Source of the DNA: Pseudomonas sp. R4-35-07
GTDB lineage: Bacteria > Pseudomonadota > Gammaproteobacteria > Pseudomonadales > Pseudomonadaceae
DNA: 64,000 nucleotides
Assembly: GCF_003852235.1 (NCBI RefSeq)
Contig: NZ_CP027732.1
Coordinates: 310,001-374,000 of the forward strand
Direction of reading: 5' to 3'
Below are positions 38,622-47,910 of this stretch, one piece after another. How positions within the stretch are numbered: the first letter of the stretch is position 1; each line of letters starts with the position of its first letter. The position numbers were made by a program, and so were the translations under genes. A model generated the notes under the pieces. That model ran no database searches. It saw only the letters and a program-made list of their open reading frames with translations, and was not told the DNA's origin.

Positions 38622-39938
38622 ATGTTGAAGCAACGGATGAGTCTGATCGCTCTGGGGATTTTGAGCGCATCGACAGCCATGGCGAACGACCAGGAGCAAT
38701 CCAAGGGTTTCGTTGAAGACAGCCACCTGAACATCGCAGCACGCAACGCCTACATCAGCCGTGACTACAAAAACGGCAAGCAGGACAAGGCCGAGTGGGG
38801 CCAGGGTTTTATCGGCAAATTGGAATCCGGTTTCACCCAAGGCACCGTCGGTGTGGGTGTGGACGTGATTGGTCAGTACGCGATTCGCCTGGATGGTGGC
38901 CAAGGCCGCGCCGGCGCCGGCGGTATCGACTTCTTCAAGCAGGGCAACGGCACGGTTGATGCCAACGGCAAGCCGAACCCAGGCCCGGCCCCCCACGACC
39001 TGGCAAAGGGCGGCGCGGCCGTGAAATTCCGCGTTTCCAACACCGTGCTCAAGTACGGTGATCAGTTCCCGGCCGTGCCTGTGTTGCAGTACGACAACTC
39101 CCGCCTGTTGTCGGAAACCTACACCGGTACCTCGATTGTTTCCAAAGAGATCGCCGGTCTGCAACTGGACGCCGGTCACTTCACCAAAGAAGCCCGCAAG
39201 AGCATGGAAGGCACCGACAGCGGCCGCCTGAAAAGCATCAACTACATCGGTGGTAGCTACAAATTCACCGAAAGCCTGTCGGCAGCGTTGTATGCCTCCG
39301 ACATGCAGGACGTACTGAAGAAGCAATACGTCAACGTCAACTATGTGCTGGCGCTGCCAGAGAAACAGTCGCTGACCTTTGACTTCAACGGCTACAAAAC
39401 CAAGCTGGACCGCAGCTTCGCCCTGGAAAACCAGAAAGACGCCGACGCTCGCGACAACAAAATCTGGAGCCTCGGCGCTACCTGGGCCGTTGGCGCGCAC
39501 AGCTTCACCATCGCGCACCAGCGCAGCACCGGTGACACCGGCTACCTGTACGGCGGCTACCGCAACGCTGGCGGCATCGGCGACGGCGGCAATACCATCC
39601 TGCTGGCCAACTCCTACTGGTCCGACTTCAACGGCAAGGACGAGCGCTCCTGGCAAGCGGGCTACGGCATCGACTTCACCACCTTCGGTGTACCGGGCCT
39701 GACCTACAACATTGCCTATGTACGCGGCACCAACATCGACGACGGCACTGGCCGTGGCGATGGCACCGAGCGCGAAATCTGGAACCAGTTCAAGTACGTG
39801 GTCCAGAGCGGCCCGGCCAAAGACCTGAGCCTGCGCGCTCGCGCCTCGTGGTTGCGCGTTTCCAACAATGCCAGCGAATACAACGTGGGCGGTAACGAAA
39901 TCCGCCTGTTCGCCGACTACCCGATCAATGTTTTCTGA
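38622..39938 (+). CDS. OprD-family outer-membrane porin
   Basis: 438 aa with a signal peptide (MLKQRMSLIALGILSASTAMA). The mature part has the OprD-family pattern: GFVEDSHLNIAARNAYISRD near the N-terminus, SKEIAGLQLDAGHFT, the NIAYVRGTNID strand and a C-terminal strand ending in Phe (FADYPINVF). It is a substrate-specific channel for basic or amino-acid-like solutes. The choice of ATG at 38622, preceded by AAGGAA, removes a 47-residue extension that would run through the leader hairpin. The exact OprD subfamily cannot be fixed by eye. Confidence 0.88.
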   Translation: MLKQRMSLIALGILSASTAMANDQEQSKGFVEDSHLNIAARNAYISRDYKNGKQDKAEWGQGFIGKLESGFTQGTVGVGVDVIGQYAIRLDGGQGRAGAGGIDFFKQGNGTVDANGKPNPGPAPHDLAKGGAAVKFRVSNTVLKYGDQFPAVPVLQYDNSRLLSETYTGTSIVSKEIAGLQLDAGHFTKEARKSMEGTDSGRLKSINYIGGSYKFTESLSAALYASDMQDVLKKQYVNVNYVLALPEKQSLTFDFNGYKTKLDRSFALENQKDADARDNKIWSLGATWAVGAHSFTIAHQRSTGDTGYLYGGYRNAGGIGDGGNTILLANSYWSDFNGKDERSWQAGYGIDFTTFGVPGLTYNIAYVRGTNIDDGTGRGDGTEREIWNQFKYVVQSGPAKDLSLRARASWLRVSNNASEYNVGGNEIRLFADYPINVF

Positions 39939-39969
39939 TTGATCGCAGGTCGCGCCTGATGCCAGGCGA

Positions 39970-40001
39970 GAAAAACCCCGACTGGTTCGGGGTTTTTTTA
40001 T
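39970..40001. terminator. Porin terminator
   Basis: AAAAACCCCG-ACTGGTT-CGGGGTTTTTT, flanked by A and T runs; it can also serve the convergent M48 gene. Confidence 0.85.
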
Positions 40002-40044
40002 TTCTGACGACGAGCATTTCCCGCTAGGCGGTGAGCATCGAACG

Positions 40045-41622
40045 TCAGGCCTTGATCGGAGCGAGCTTCTTGCAGTTTTCCTTGCGTGTCGGGTATTGCG
40101 CACACTTGCGCAGCACGGTTTGCACCTGCTGCACATTCTGCAGTTGCTGATTGGCCAACAGTTTTTCTGTGATGAACAGTTCCTCCGAGCCCAGATTGCG
40201 TTCGGCCTTGTCGATCATCTCCAGTGCCGATTGCCCGTCGCCCCGCTTGAGGTGGTAGCTGATCATCAAGTCATAGGTGGAAGGGCCGGCCAGGGACCAG
40301 TCCTTGATCGCTTGCAACTCTTTCACCGCCTCGCTGTTTTTACCCTGGGCCAGGCGCAGGGTGTAGGCAGTGCGCCGAATGCTCGGCTGGTCCTTGACGG
40401 GCGAGGCCAGGGCCTTGCGAACAAACCTTTCGGCATCCGGTACCTTGTTTTTCTCCAGGGCATCGATTGCGAAGTACGCGTCTTTGTAGCCCTGCAAGGC
40501 CTCCGCCACTTTGGGCGTAGCCTTCATCTTCGACCAGCTTTGCGGGTTGACCCGGGCGCGGCGTTCCTGGCGATATTCGCGCTGCAAATATTGGCGCAGC
40601 TCGGTGTCGCGGTCCGTGGCCGACATATGCGAGCGGTTGAAGTACTGCGTGGTTGCGGTGATGCCGGTGGTCAAGCCGTCCTTGACCAGTACGTCGAGCT
40701 CCTTGGTGAACTGGTTGAGATTGAACTGTTGCAGCGAATCCTGCATGGCATTCTTACGTGCCGTGAGGAACCCAGTGAGCAAGGGTTTCTGTTTGCCCTG
40801 GAAGTCGTTGAGACGCTCCAGACTATGGGTGGCGGCGCGCGGCGCGTAACCGGCGCGGATCATCAAGTCGGTGCCAAGCAGGTCGGCCTGGTCTTCCTGG
40901 CTACGGCCCCAGGCGGTGCTCCACACTTGGTCGGAAAACGTATTGGCCAGCGCGGTGTACAGCACCGTGTTGCCGATGGTCTTCTGGGTACCGGCCGGGT
41001 CTTTGCTGAACAGCTTCATGGTACCGGCGCTACGGTCGACGCCAGTATCGGCTGCCATGGTAGCCAAGGCGACCGTGGAGGCGACGGTGGTAAACATGTC
41101 TTTCTGCTGCTGGAAGGCCGCCATGCGGTCATGGTGATGCAGCAGCACATGGCTCATTTCGTGGCCAAGCATCGCCGCGATTTCGTCTTCGCTGGCAACG
41201 TTGTCCAGCATGCCCAGCGGTACGAACAGGTTGCCGTAAGGGTCTGCCGACGGTCCGAACCCATAACTGTCGGTGATCTTCACCTGTAGCGGCGGAACTT
41301 CGCCCGGCCAGCCCTTGGACAAGCGCGTGACAATGCCCTGCAAGTAGCCTTGCAGCATCGGGATATCCACCAGGTTCTGCTGGCGCGCTTCGGCAGCCGG
41401 CACCGCCCGCCCGTCGTAGCTCAGGCGCTGTTGGCTCTGGCGTTGGGGGTCTAGCTTGTAGTACTGGCGCACGTCGATGTTGTCCACGTAGTGGCCTTGG
41501 ACCCGCGATTGGGTCGACGGCCCTACCAGGTTCAGGAACGCCTGGTCCGCGCCCTTCAAGGTGGCGCAACCACTGAGCACCGAACTGGCCAATAGGCTGG
41601 CTGCTACTAGATATTCCCTCAC
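40045..41622 (-). CDS. Lipoprotein M48-family metalloprotease
   Basis: About 525 aa, BepA-like. The start is a GTG at 41622 (VREYLVAASLLASSVLSGC), preceded by GGGAGCG, which gives a lipobox (LSGC) at about residue 20, so it is probably a periplasm-facing lipoprotein. Zinc-protease motif GHEMSHVLLHHHD (HExxH) and a downstream SQEDQADLLGTDLMI block (third ligand). The C-terminal half is helical and TPR-like. Likely role: quality control or maturation of envelope proteins. Probably one transcript with the two genes upstream. Confidence 0.85.
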   Translation of the reverse strand: MREYLVAASLLASSVLSGCATLKGADQAFLNLVGPSTQSRVQGHYVDNIDVRQYYKLDPQRQSQQRLSYDGRAVPAAEARQQNLVDIPMLQGYLQGIVTRLSKGWPGEVPPLQVKITDSYGFGPSADPYGNLFVPLGMLDNVASEDEIAAMLGHEMSHVLLHHHDRMAAFQQQKDMFTTVASTVALATMAADTGVDRSAGTMKLFSKDPAGTQKTIGNTVLYTALANTFSDQVWSTAWGRSQEDQADLLGTDLMIRAGYAPRAATHSLERLNDFQGKQKPLLTGFLTARKNAMQDSLQQFNLNQFTKELDVLVKDGLTTGITATTQYFNRSHMSATDRDTELRQYLQREYRQERRARVNPQSWSKMKATPKVAEALQGYKDAYFAIDALEKNKVPDAERFVRKALASPVKDQPSIRRTAYTLRLAQGKNSEAVKELQAIKDWSLAGPSTYDLMISYHLKRGDGQSALEMIDKAERNLGSEELFITEKLLANQQLQNVQQVQTVLRKCAQYPTRKENCKKLAPIKA

Positions 41623-41635
41623 CGCAACGCTCCCT

Positions 41636-42001
41636 TTATTGATTGCAACCGGCACCAAAACCTATGGTGGAATTATTGCGGGCGTCCCTGGCCTGGCTTT
41701 TCGTCAGGCCGAGACAGGGCAGGTCGACCACGTTCAGCGGCGGTTCGATACGCAGGTCCATGGTGTCCAACCAGACCTTCTGGCCTGCCAGTTCTACCTG
41801 CACCAGGTCCAGCGCCTGGTTGTACTGCAGCACCGGCATGGGTTGGGTAGGCGCATCTTTTTTCGCCAACTCGCGCTGTGGCTTGCCCTGCTCGTCGAGC
41901 ACCGTCACCGGGTCGGCGAGGAACGCCTGGATACTGTGGGTTTCCGCCCAGGCGCCCTGGGTAAAGACGGCTGCGAGCAAGACGATGAGGCTTCTGTTCA
42001 T
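41636..42001 (-). CDS. Small periplasmic hypothetical protein
   Basis: 121 aa from the ATG at 42001 with a signal peptide (MNRSLIVLLAAVFTQGAWA). The mature part has two cysteines (LPCLGLT and GAGCNQ) that could form a disulfide. No family recognised. It sits between the CHASE2 and M48 lipoprotein genes on the same strand (37 and 13 bases), pointing to a shared envelope function. Confidence 0.6.
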   Translation of the reverse strand: MNRSLIVLLAAVFTQGAWAETHSIQAFLADPVTVLDEQGKPQRELAKKDAPTQPMPVLQYNQALDLVQVELAGQKVWLDTMDLRIEPPLNVVDLPCLGLTKSQARDARNNSTIGFGAGCNQ

Positions 42002-42038
42002 CCTTGAGTTCCTTGAGACAAATGGCAAAGCGGCACGC

Positions 42039-43403
42039 TCAACGATCGCGGTCGAAGAAGGCTTCGATCCGCTCGCTGAACAACACCAACGACAGCAATA
42101 CAATGCCCAGCACGTTGACCGGGGTGATGTCATTGAGGCTCAGCAGCACACTGACCACCCCGAGCATTGACATCACCAACAGCCACGACGGGCACGGCGA
42201 GGTGAAAAACCAGATTTCCTGGCGCCGCCAGCGGCTCCAGGTGCGATGGCCCGCCAGGCGTCGTGCGTGCAGCGCCTTGAGCACAGCGATCAATGCCAGC
42301 AGCCCGAGCTCCAGCAGGTCCAGCCAATTGAAAGGCAGGTGGGGGAAGTCGGCGGGTTCATGGTCATAATTCATACCTGCATTGATCAGGTTATCCAGGG
42401 CCATGGCGTGCAGGTAAACGCCGGGGAGCTGGCCGTGTACCGGCGACTCCACCAGGTCCCCGGTGGACGCAATATTGGCGCCGATCAGCACCAGGCGGTC
42501 GTGGAGTAATTCGGTGATCAAGGCTTGGTCGTCCGGGTCACTGACTTCCAGCTCACTGGCCGATAACGTCAGCGTATAAGGGCACTGCGCCTGGGCGGAG
42601 TCATCCAGTTTCCAGAATACGGCCTGGAAGAACTGCGCCACCCCGTCCAGCAAGAAATGCCGCGCCGCTGCGCAGTGGCGAATATCGGCAATACGCGCCT
42701 GGTCCGCTGCCAGCTTCAGCCCCCATTGCACCGCGATTGGCTGGCGCTGCGCAGCGGTTTGTACATCCACAGGCGGCGACGTGCAGTCTTGGGTGGCACA
42801 GAACGCCCGGTATAGCGCCAAGGCGGGAGTTTCCATCAGCCCGGCCTGTGTGTGCTTAGCCAGTGGGTACTTGTCGTCCACCCCTTCCCACGCTACCAGT
42901 GCTGGCCGGCTGACCTGCATAAAAGGCGCCAGCGTATTGGCCTGGCCTGCCTCCGCGCGCGTCAGCCCAGTATTGGCCAACCACAGCGGAATGCCCTGGC
43001 GTTGATAACGCTCAAACACATTTGCCAGCAATTGACTGCCCCGCGACGGGTCGCCGAGCGAGTGGTCGTGGCTGTAAAGCAAATCTACAAACACAGCCCG
43101 TGGCTTGTACGCCAGCAGACGCTTGAACAATTTGCTTTGGTCGCTGTACGGCATTGGCCATGGGCTGTCATTGCGCATCAGGTAGGCATCATCAATCAAC
43201 ACCACCGCCACCTGCTGCTGTCCGAGGCTTGGGTAGTGGCCGGCGAACATTCGATTGAGCCACTGCGCCGACGCCTTGTCGCTGGAACTGGCCAGGCCAA
43301 AAGGATCAAGAATCGCCAGCAACACGATGATGGCCGCCAGCCAATAGCGGCGGTATTTGAACAGCGGGGTGTTGGACAACATCCATGTCTCGATTAAATG
43401 CAT
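42039..43403 (-). CDS. CHASE2-domain membrane protein without output domain
   Basis: 454 aa. One membrane segment near the N-terminus (YWLAAIIVLLAILDPF), a periplasmic CHASE2 sensor (VAVVLIDDAYLMRNDSPWPM, AVFVDLLYSHDHSLGD, RLVLIGANIASTGDLVESPV) and then C-terminal membrane segments (LLELGLLALIAVL; LLVMSMLGVVSVLLSL; VLGIVLLSLVLF). CHASE2 normally precedes an adenylate cyclase, kinase or EAL domain; here the frame ends after the membrane part. It may signal through the two downstream envelope genes or be a truncated receptor. Confidence 0.8.
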   Translation of the reverse strand: MHLIETWMLSNTPLFKYRRYWLAAIIVLLAILDPFGLASSSDKASAQWLNRMFAGHYPSLGQQQVAVVLIDDAYLMRNDSPWPMPYSDQSKLFKRLLAYKPRAVFVDLLYSHDHSLGDPSRGSQLLANVFERYQRQGIPLWLANTGLTRAEAGQANTLAPFMQVSRPALVAWEGVDDKYPLAKHTQAGLMETPALALYRAFCATQDCTSPPVDVQTAAQRQPIAVQWGLKLAADQARIADIRHCAAARHFLLDGVAQFFQAVFWKLDDSAQAQCPYTLTLSASELEVSDPDDQALITELLHDRLVLIGANIASTGDLVESPVHGQLPGVYLHAMALDNLINAGMNYDHEPADFPHLPFNWLDLLELGLLALIAVLKALHARRLAGHRTWSRWRRQEIWFFTSPCPSWLLVMSMLGVVSVLLSLNDITPVNVLGIVLLSLVLFSERIEAFFDRDR

Positions 43404-43506
43404 AGCAAGGCGGGGTTTTTAACGGAGTAGAGAAGGGGTGTCAATCAAAGGGGTGGCTAAGTGCCATATTGTTCGTGCGCGCGGATCGCCTTTCGCAAAA
43501 AAAAAC

Positions 43507-44505
43507 CTATCGGAGCGTGATGGTCACCTTGCCTTTTGCTCTGCCCTGCTCGACGTACCGCAACGCCTCTGCGGTCGATGTAAACGGGAAAGAGCGATCA
43601 ATGACTGGTCTGATAACGCCAGCCTCGATCAGCGAGCTGATTTTTTGCAGCTGTTCCCCATCGGCATGCATGAACAAAAACCCATAGCTCACCCTCTGTT
43701 TGCGGGCTTTTCTGCGAATGCCACTGCTGAGCAGGCGCATGACCTGCCCCAGCACCCAGGGCAGACCTTGGGCTTGGGCAAATTGCGCAGTCGGCGGCCC
43801 CGACAGGGAAATTAGCTGTCCGCCAGGCTTGAGAACCTTGATCGATTTCCCCAGTACATCAGTGCCAAGGCTGTTCAACACCACATCGAAATCGCGCAAC
43901 TCGTTGGCAAAGTCCTGCTGTTTGTAATCGATGACCACGTCCGCCCCAAGTGATTTCACCCATTCGACATTCGCCGTGCTGGTGGTGGTGGCAACGAAGG
44001 CGCCGAGGTGTTTGGCGAGCTGGATGGCAAGCGTGCCAACACCGCCGGAGCCGGCATGGATCAACACCTTCTGGCCTTTTTTCAGCTGGGCGGTTTCAAC
44101 CAGCGCCTGCCAGGCCGTCAAGGCGGCCAAGGGGATGGACGCCGCCTGGGCCATGTCGAGATTCGACGGTTTCAGCGCCAGCGCGTCTTCGTGCACGGCG
44201 ATCAGTTCAGCAAACGTCCCGATCCGCGCCTCGGGAGGCCGAGCATACACTTCGTCTCCCGGCTTGAATCGCGTCACCGCCGCACCCGTACGAACCACCA
44301 CCCCGGCCAGGTCATTGCCCAATATCAATGGAAACCGATAGGGCAGGATCAGTTTGAACGCTCCCGTCCTGATCTTCGAATCCAACGGGTTCACGCTCGT
44401 TGCATGCACTTGGACCAGCACGTCATGCACACCGACCGCAGGGTCAGGCACTTCGCCAATCATTCCGTTCTGCTTGCCGTAGCGGTCGATGAAAAATGCT
44501 TTCAT
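43507..44505 (-). CDS. Zinc-independent quinone-oxidoreductase-like enzyme
   Basis: 332-aa NADP-dependent oxidoreductase of the medium-chain dehydrogenase superfamily. It has LPYRFPLILGNDLAGVV in the catalytic domain and the Rossmann motif HAGSGGVGTLAIQLAKHLGA; no structural zinc cysteine cluster is seen. Start taken at 44505 (MKAFFIDRYG); a longer frame to 44652 is less likely. It is downstream of an SDR gene on the same strand. Confidence 0.83.
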   Translation of the reverse strand: MKAFFIDRYGKQNGMIGEVPDPAVGVHDVLVQVHATSVNPLDSKIRTGAFKLILPYRFPLILGNDLAGVVVRTGAAVTRFKPGDEVYARPPEARIGTFAELIAVHEDALALKPSNLDMAQAASIPLAALTAWQALVETAQLKKGQKVLIHAGSGGVGTLAIQLAKHLGAFVATTTSTANVEWVKSLGADVVIDYKQQDFANELRDFDVVLNSLGTDVLGKSIKVLKPGGQLISLSGPPTAQFAQAQGLPWVLGQVMRLLSSGIRRKARKQRVSYGFLFMHADGEQLQKISSLIEAGVIRPVIDRSFPFTSTAEALRYVEQGRAKGKVTITLR

Positions 44506-44564
44506 GGTGCAACTGCTCTTGTCGGTGGAGTGAGCGAGGCGCGGCCCCGGCAACGTCAAGCCGT

Positions 44565-45353
44565 TCAGGCTTGAGTCAAATAGCGCTGCGCCACCGTGGA
44601 CTGCTTGATCTGCCCCAACAACCCCCCACGCGCGGCTTGCAGCGCATCCCAACGCTCGCCTTCCTGCAGCGCAGGAATAGTCACCAATTCGCGTCGGTCG
44701 AAACCAAGCAGGGCGGCATCGACCAGCTCACCCACTTCCATGATTTCGCTCAGGGAGTTGATGTCGATACCGGCGCGGTCCCAAATCTCCGTGCGGGTGG
44801 CGGCGGGCAGTACGGCTTGTACGTAAACACCCTGGGGCGACAGTTCCAGGCTCAGGCCTTGGGAAAGGAAGAGCACAAACGCCTTGGTCGCCCCATAGAC
44901 CGACATGCCGAACTCAGGCGCCAGGCCCACCACCGAGCCGATATTGATGATAGAGCCTTCGCCTGCTTTGGCCAGGCGTGGCGCGATGGCGCTGGCGAGC
45001 CGCACCAGCGCGGTGGTGTTGAGTGCCACCAGTTGCGCAACGCTCTCGGTGCTTTGCTCGATGAACGTGCCGGATTGTGCGGCGCCGGCATTGTTGACGA
45101 GGATGCCGATGCGCACGTCATCGCGCAGGCGCGCTTCAACACTGTGCAAGTCGCTGAGTTGCGTCAGGTCGGCCTGAAGCACGTCAATGGCGACGTTGTG
45201 TTCGTCCTGCAACTTCGCGGCGAGCGTTTCCAGGCGCGCGTGGTCGCGGGCGACCAGCACTAGATCATGCCCGCGTTGGGCGAAACGCTCGGCGTACACC
45301 GCGCCGATGCCAGTGGAAGCGCCAGTGATGAGAACGGTAGGGCGGGTAATCAT
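44565..45353 (-). CDS. SDR-family oxidoreductase
   Basis: 262-aa short-chain dehydrogenase with TGASTGIGAVYAERF (TGxxxGIG), ILVNNAG and the active-site YGATKAFVLF (YxxxK). Substrate unknown. It is divergent from a TetR-family gene, the usual arrangement of a regulator and its target oxidoreductases; the quinone-oxidoreductase gene follows. Confidence 0.85.
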   Translation of the reverse strand: MITRPTVLITGASTGIGAVYAERFAQRGHDLVLVARDHARLETLAAKLQDEHNVAIDVLQADLTQLSDLHSVEARLRDDVRIGILVNNAGAAQSGTFIEQSTESVAQLVALNTTALVRLASAIAPRLAKAGEGSIINIGSVVGLAPEFGMSVYGATKAFVLFLSQGLSLELSPQGVYVQAVLPAATRTEIWDRAGIDINSLSEIMEVGELVDAALLGFDRRELVTIPALQEGERWDALQAARGGLLGQIKQSTVAQRYLTQA

Positions 45354-45545
45354 GATGTCAGCTCTTTATCAGGGATTGGGATTGAGGTGCGCGTGAATCC
45401 AGGCTTGATCAGCCGGTGACTTTGGTAGAGGTCATGTCACTTGCGATTAGGATGATGATCGAAATCTAAACTGTCAACGGTTTTGATTATGAACGACATC
45501 TATGTATCATCAGCTCATGAATTCTGCGGTAGAGAGGTAGCGAAC

Positions 45546-46121
45546 ATGCGCGTGTCCAAGGCCAAGGCCCAAGCAAACCGGGAGCACATCGTCGAAACGG
45601 CTTCAGTGGTGTTCCGCGAGCGCGGTTTCGACGGCGTCGGCGTGGCCGACCTGATGGCCGCCGCCGGCTTCACCCACGGCGGCTTCTACAAACATTTCGG
45701 TTCCAAGGCCGACCTGATGGCCGAAGCCTCGGCCAACAGCCTTGCCCGATCCCTCGCCGGCGCCGAAACATTGAGCGTGAAGGACTTCATCGACATGTAC
45801 GTGTCCAGGGCCCATCGCGACAGCCGCGCCACGGGCTGCACGATGGCGGCGTTATGCGGCGACGCGGCGCGCCAGTCGGATGATTTGAAATCGACCTTCG
45901 CTGAAGGGATTGAGCAGATGTTGCAAACCCTTGGCGGAAACTACCCTATTGGTCCGGATGCGGAGCCGGATGAGGCGAGGGTGAAAATGATCGACCTGCT
46001 GGCAAGGGCGGTTGGAGCGATTGTGTTGTCGCGCGCTTGTCCTGATGATTCGGCGCTGGCGGATGAGATTTTGGGGGTGTGTCGGGGGGAGATAATTGAG
46101 TCGTTGTCGGCGAAGGCGTAG
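45546..46121 (+). CDS. TetR-family regulator
   Basis: 191 aa from the ATG at 45546, preceded by GAGAGG; an upstream in-frame start at 45483 is unlikely. The N-terminal helix-turn-helix reads VADLMAAAGFTHGGFYKHFG (typical TetR), and the rest is a helical ligand domain. Divergent from the SDR/quinone-oxidoreductase pair, which it probably represses. Its 3' end is the last chromosomal sequence before mobile-element debris. Confidence 0.88.
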   Translation: MRVSKAKAQANREHIVETASVVFRERGFDGVGVADLMAAAGFTHGGFYKHFGSKADLMAEASANSLARSLAGAETLSVKDFIDMYVSRAHRDSRATGCTMAALCGDAARQSDDLKSTFAEGIEQMLQTLGGNYPIGPDAEPDEARVKMIDLLARAVGAIVLSRACPDDSALADEILGVCRGEIIESLSAKA

Positions 46122-46122
46122 A

Positions 46123-46663
46123 GTCGGTCGTTTATACCGCGTAGACGGCAGAGGTAGCCTATCTCCATCACATACCAGAGGTAAGGCGAGCAGGCCCCAG
46201 GCTGGCCGCTCTTGAGCTGACCTTGCTGCTGCGCGAACCTGATCAGGCTGGCCATGACGATGTCGTCGGGCAGCCGCCGCAGTTTGCGCTCTTTTGGCGA
46301 CTCGATGCCCCTGGCCGGGTTGTCCTTCACGAAACCACGGTTGCGGCCCCACTGCATCACGCGGCGCAGGTAGCGCAAGGCGTGCGCGGCCTTTGATGGT
46401 TTGCCCTCCTGGGCGATCTTATCGATGATCCGCTGGATAAGCGCCGGCGTGAACTTGAGCACCGCCAGCTCGCCCAACGGCTTGCCGAGCTTTGTGGGGA
46501 ATGCCAGAAGCACGTCGCGGGAGTAGACGTAGTCGTCGTGGGTTTTCTCGCTGAGAGCCTTGTACTGATCACTTTTGTGGAACTCGTTACAGAGATACTG
46601 CAGGCTGTCTCGGTCCACGCCGTTGCGCTCCTCGATCAGCCGGTGAAGCTCCGAAAGCGTCAC
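46123..46663 (-). pseudogene. Truncated tyrosine integrase
   Basis: The minus frame from 46663 encodes the N-terminal part of a phage-type integrase (SAM-like core-binding region: YKALSEKTHDDYVYSRDVLL, then ALRYLRRVMQWGRNRGF and the start of the catalytic domain YLWYVMEIGYLCRLRG). It is cut near 46135, and the frame then reads the tetR gene backwards. The catalytic R-H-R-Y residues beyond the first are gone. It marks the left edge of an old integrated element. Confidence 0.8.
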
Positions 46664-46671
46664 GTTGCCCG

Positions 46672-46960
46672 CGCATAGATTCTGCCGCTGATTACGACCA
46701 GGCAGTTGACCGGCAGATCTCGCGCTGGCGTCAGATTCAGCATCAGGCAGAAATGCAACGCCAGGCCAAGGAAAAAGCCCATGCCATGCCTACTGATGGT
46801 GACAGCCATCAGCCAGACGAGCCCACAGAGGGTGCGTATCAGCAACTGCCGAATACTGGGCAAAGCTGAACCTAAAAGAGCTCCAGATTGAGAAAGAGAG
46901 CGGGGTAGATCCAGCCACCAAAAAAATCGCGCTGCTGGCGAAATCTAGTATTTGGATTAC
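46672..46960 (+). pseudogene. Unidentified gene fragments
   Basis: Plus-strand coding-like stretches: one frame (46672-46869) ends VDRQISRWRQIQHQAEM...YQQLPNTGQS, and the next, in a shifted frame from 46866, reads LNLKELQIEKESGVDP. Codon use and residue mix look like real protein, but there is no start and no family I recognise. Probably the tail of a plasmid or integrative-element gene. Confidence 0.4.
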
Positions 46961-46962
46961 AT

Positions 46963-47504
46963 TTAGCTGTACCGCAGAAGGGCGGCGGACTGACGGATCA
47001 TCCAGCAGTACACCTGTGCTGCGCTTTGCCAAGGAGAGTTACATGTCAAATGCTCTAAAGACCGGTTAAACAACTCGCCCGGACGATCCGTCCCTGTCCA
47101 GCAGAGTGCATATAGCCAGCGGGTTAACCGAAAGCCGACACTGACGTCAGAAAGTACTCGATGACCGTAGCGGTCCTGAATCTCGACGGCACGGCGGTGA
47201 CGTTGAAGTGTTTCGGAGTAGAGCAGGACGCAAGTCAAATCATTAACACCCAACTGTTTACTGAGTATTTGCAGTACCTCCTGTGGAATGGCTGAAAAAT
47301 CATCGGGGAAGGCCCCCGAGATAACGAAGGCTGGTCAGTTGTACGGCGTAACCGAGACGGTTGTGTTCGCCACGCAGTGGCACGAGGACTTTGTAGTCGT
47401 CATCGCTCAGGTGAAAATAGCGCTCTAGCTCATCCCTTCTGGGGGACTCGACGTAACGCCCAAAACCATCGCGTTGCTCTTGGGTCAAAAAAAACGACTG
47501 GCAT
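46963..47504 (-). pseudogene. Tn3-family transposase N-terminal remnant
   Basis: The two minus frames together reproduce the N-terminal domain of a Tn3-family TnpA: LTQEQRDGFGRYVESPRRDE, LVPLRGEHNRLGYAVQLTSL, then AIPQEVLQILSKQLGV and RRAVEIQDRYGHRVL. Two homopolymer errors split it: an eight-A run at 47487-47494 (seven would keep the ATG at 47504 in frame) and a five-C run at 47313-47317 (one fewer restores the frame through GAFPDDFSAIPQE). The remaining roughly 800 residues are missing. Confidence 0.75.
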
Positions 47505-47603
47505 CGATCACAGCGCCTCGACGTAAAGTAACGGTTTTGCGCTTATACACTCGTGGCTGACGGTGCGGCAAATAAAATGTCAAAGGTCTGCAAATAGCGA
47601 AAA

Positions 47604-47640
47604 GCCCAGTCGCCTTTTTTTGACGACTAGGCTTGGTTAG
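47604..47640 (-). terminator. Bacteriocin operon terminator
   Basis: In the minus direction AAGCCTAGTCG, a loop, CGACTGGGCTT and a T-rich end. It follows the immunity gene directly. Confidence 0.75.
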
Positions 47641-47646
47641 CTTTGA

Positions 47647-47910
47647 TTAAGCTGTTTTGAAGCCTGGCTTGCCATTGGCGGCCCGCCATTCTTTAACCTT
47701 ATTAGTTATCGCCTCGGGCGTGCTTTCTGCGTCCGTCGCTGCATAATAAATAAGGTCTGTGCTTTCAGGATGTTCGGTGATTCTTTCGAAATGCTCCAAA
47801 AGTATATCTAGCTGATCATCGGTCTTGGCGATATTCTCTTTAAATATCTCCTTCATGAACTCCAAAAACTCAGCTTCTGTATATTCTGAAATACTGCTTT
47901 TAAGTTCCAT
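47647..47910 (-). CDS. DNase bacteriocin immunity protein
   Basis: 87-aa acidic protein very like the colicin E2/E7/E8/E9 immunity family: SISEYTEAEFLEFMKEI at the start, ERITEHPESTDLIYYA in the middle (the nuclease-binding helix III region) and VKEWRAANGKPGFK at the end. It protects the producer by binding the HNH nuclease. It overlaps the bacteriocin stop by one base. Confidence 0.93.
   Translation of the reverse strand: MELKSSISEYTEAEFLEFMKEIFKENIAKTDDQLDILLEHFERITEHPESTDLIYYAATDAESTPEAITNKVKEWRAANGKPGFKTA

Noticed and set aside
46660..46863. 67-aa minus-strand frame with a hydrophobic stretch
   Set aside because: The opposite strand reads a more protein-like sequence (VDRQISRWRQIQHQAEM); the hydrophobic run is the expected antisense shadow.
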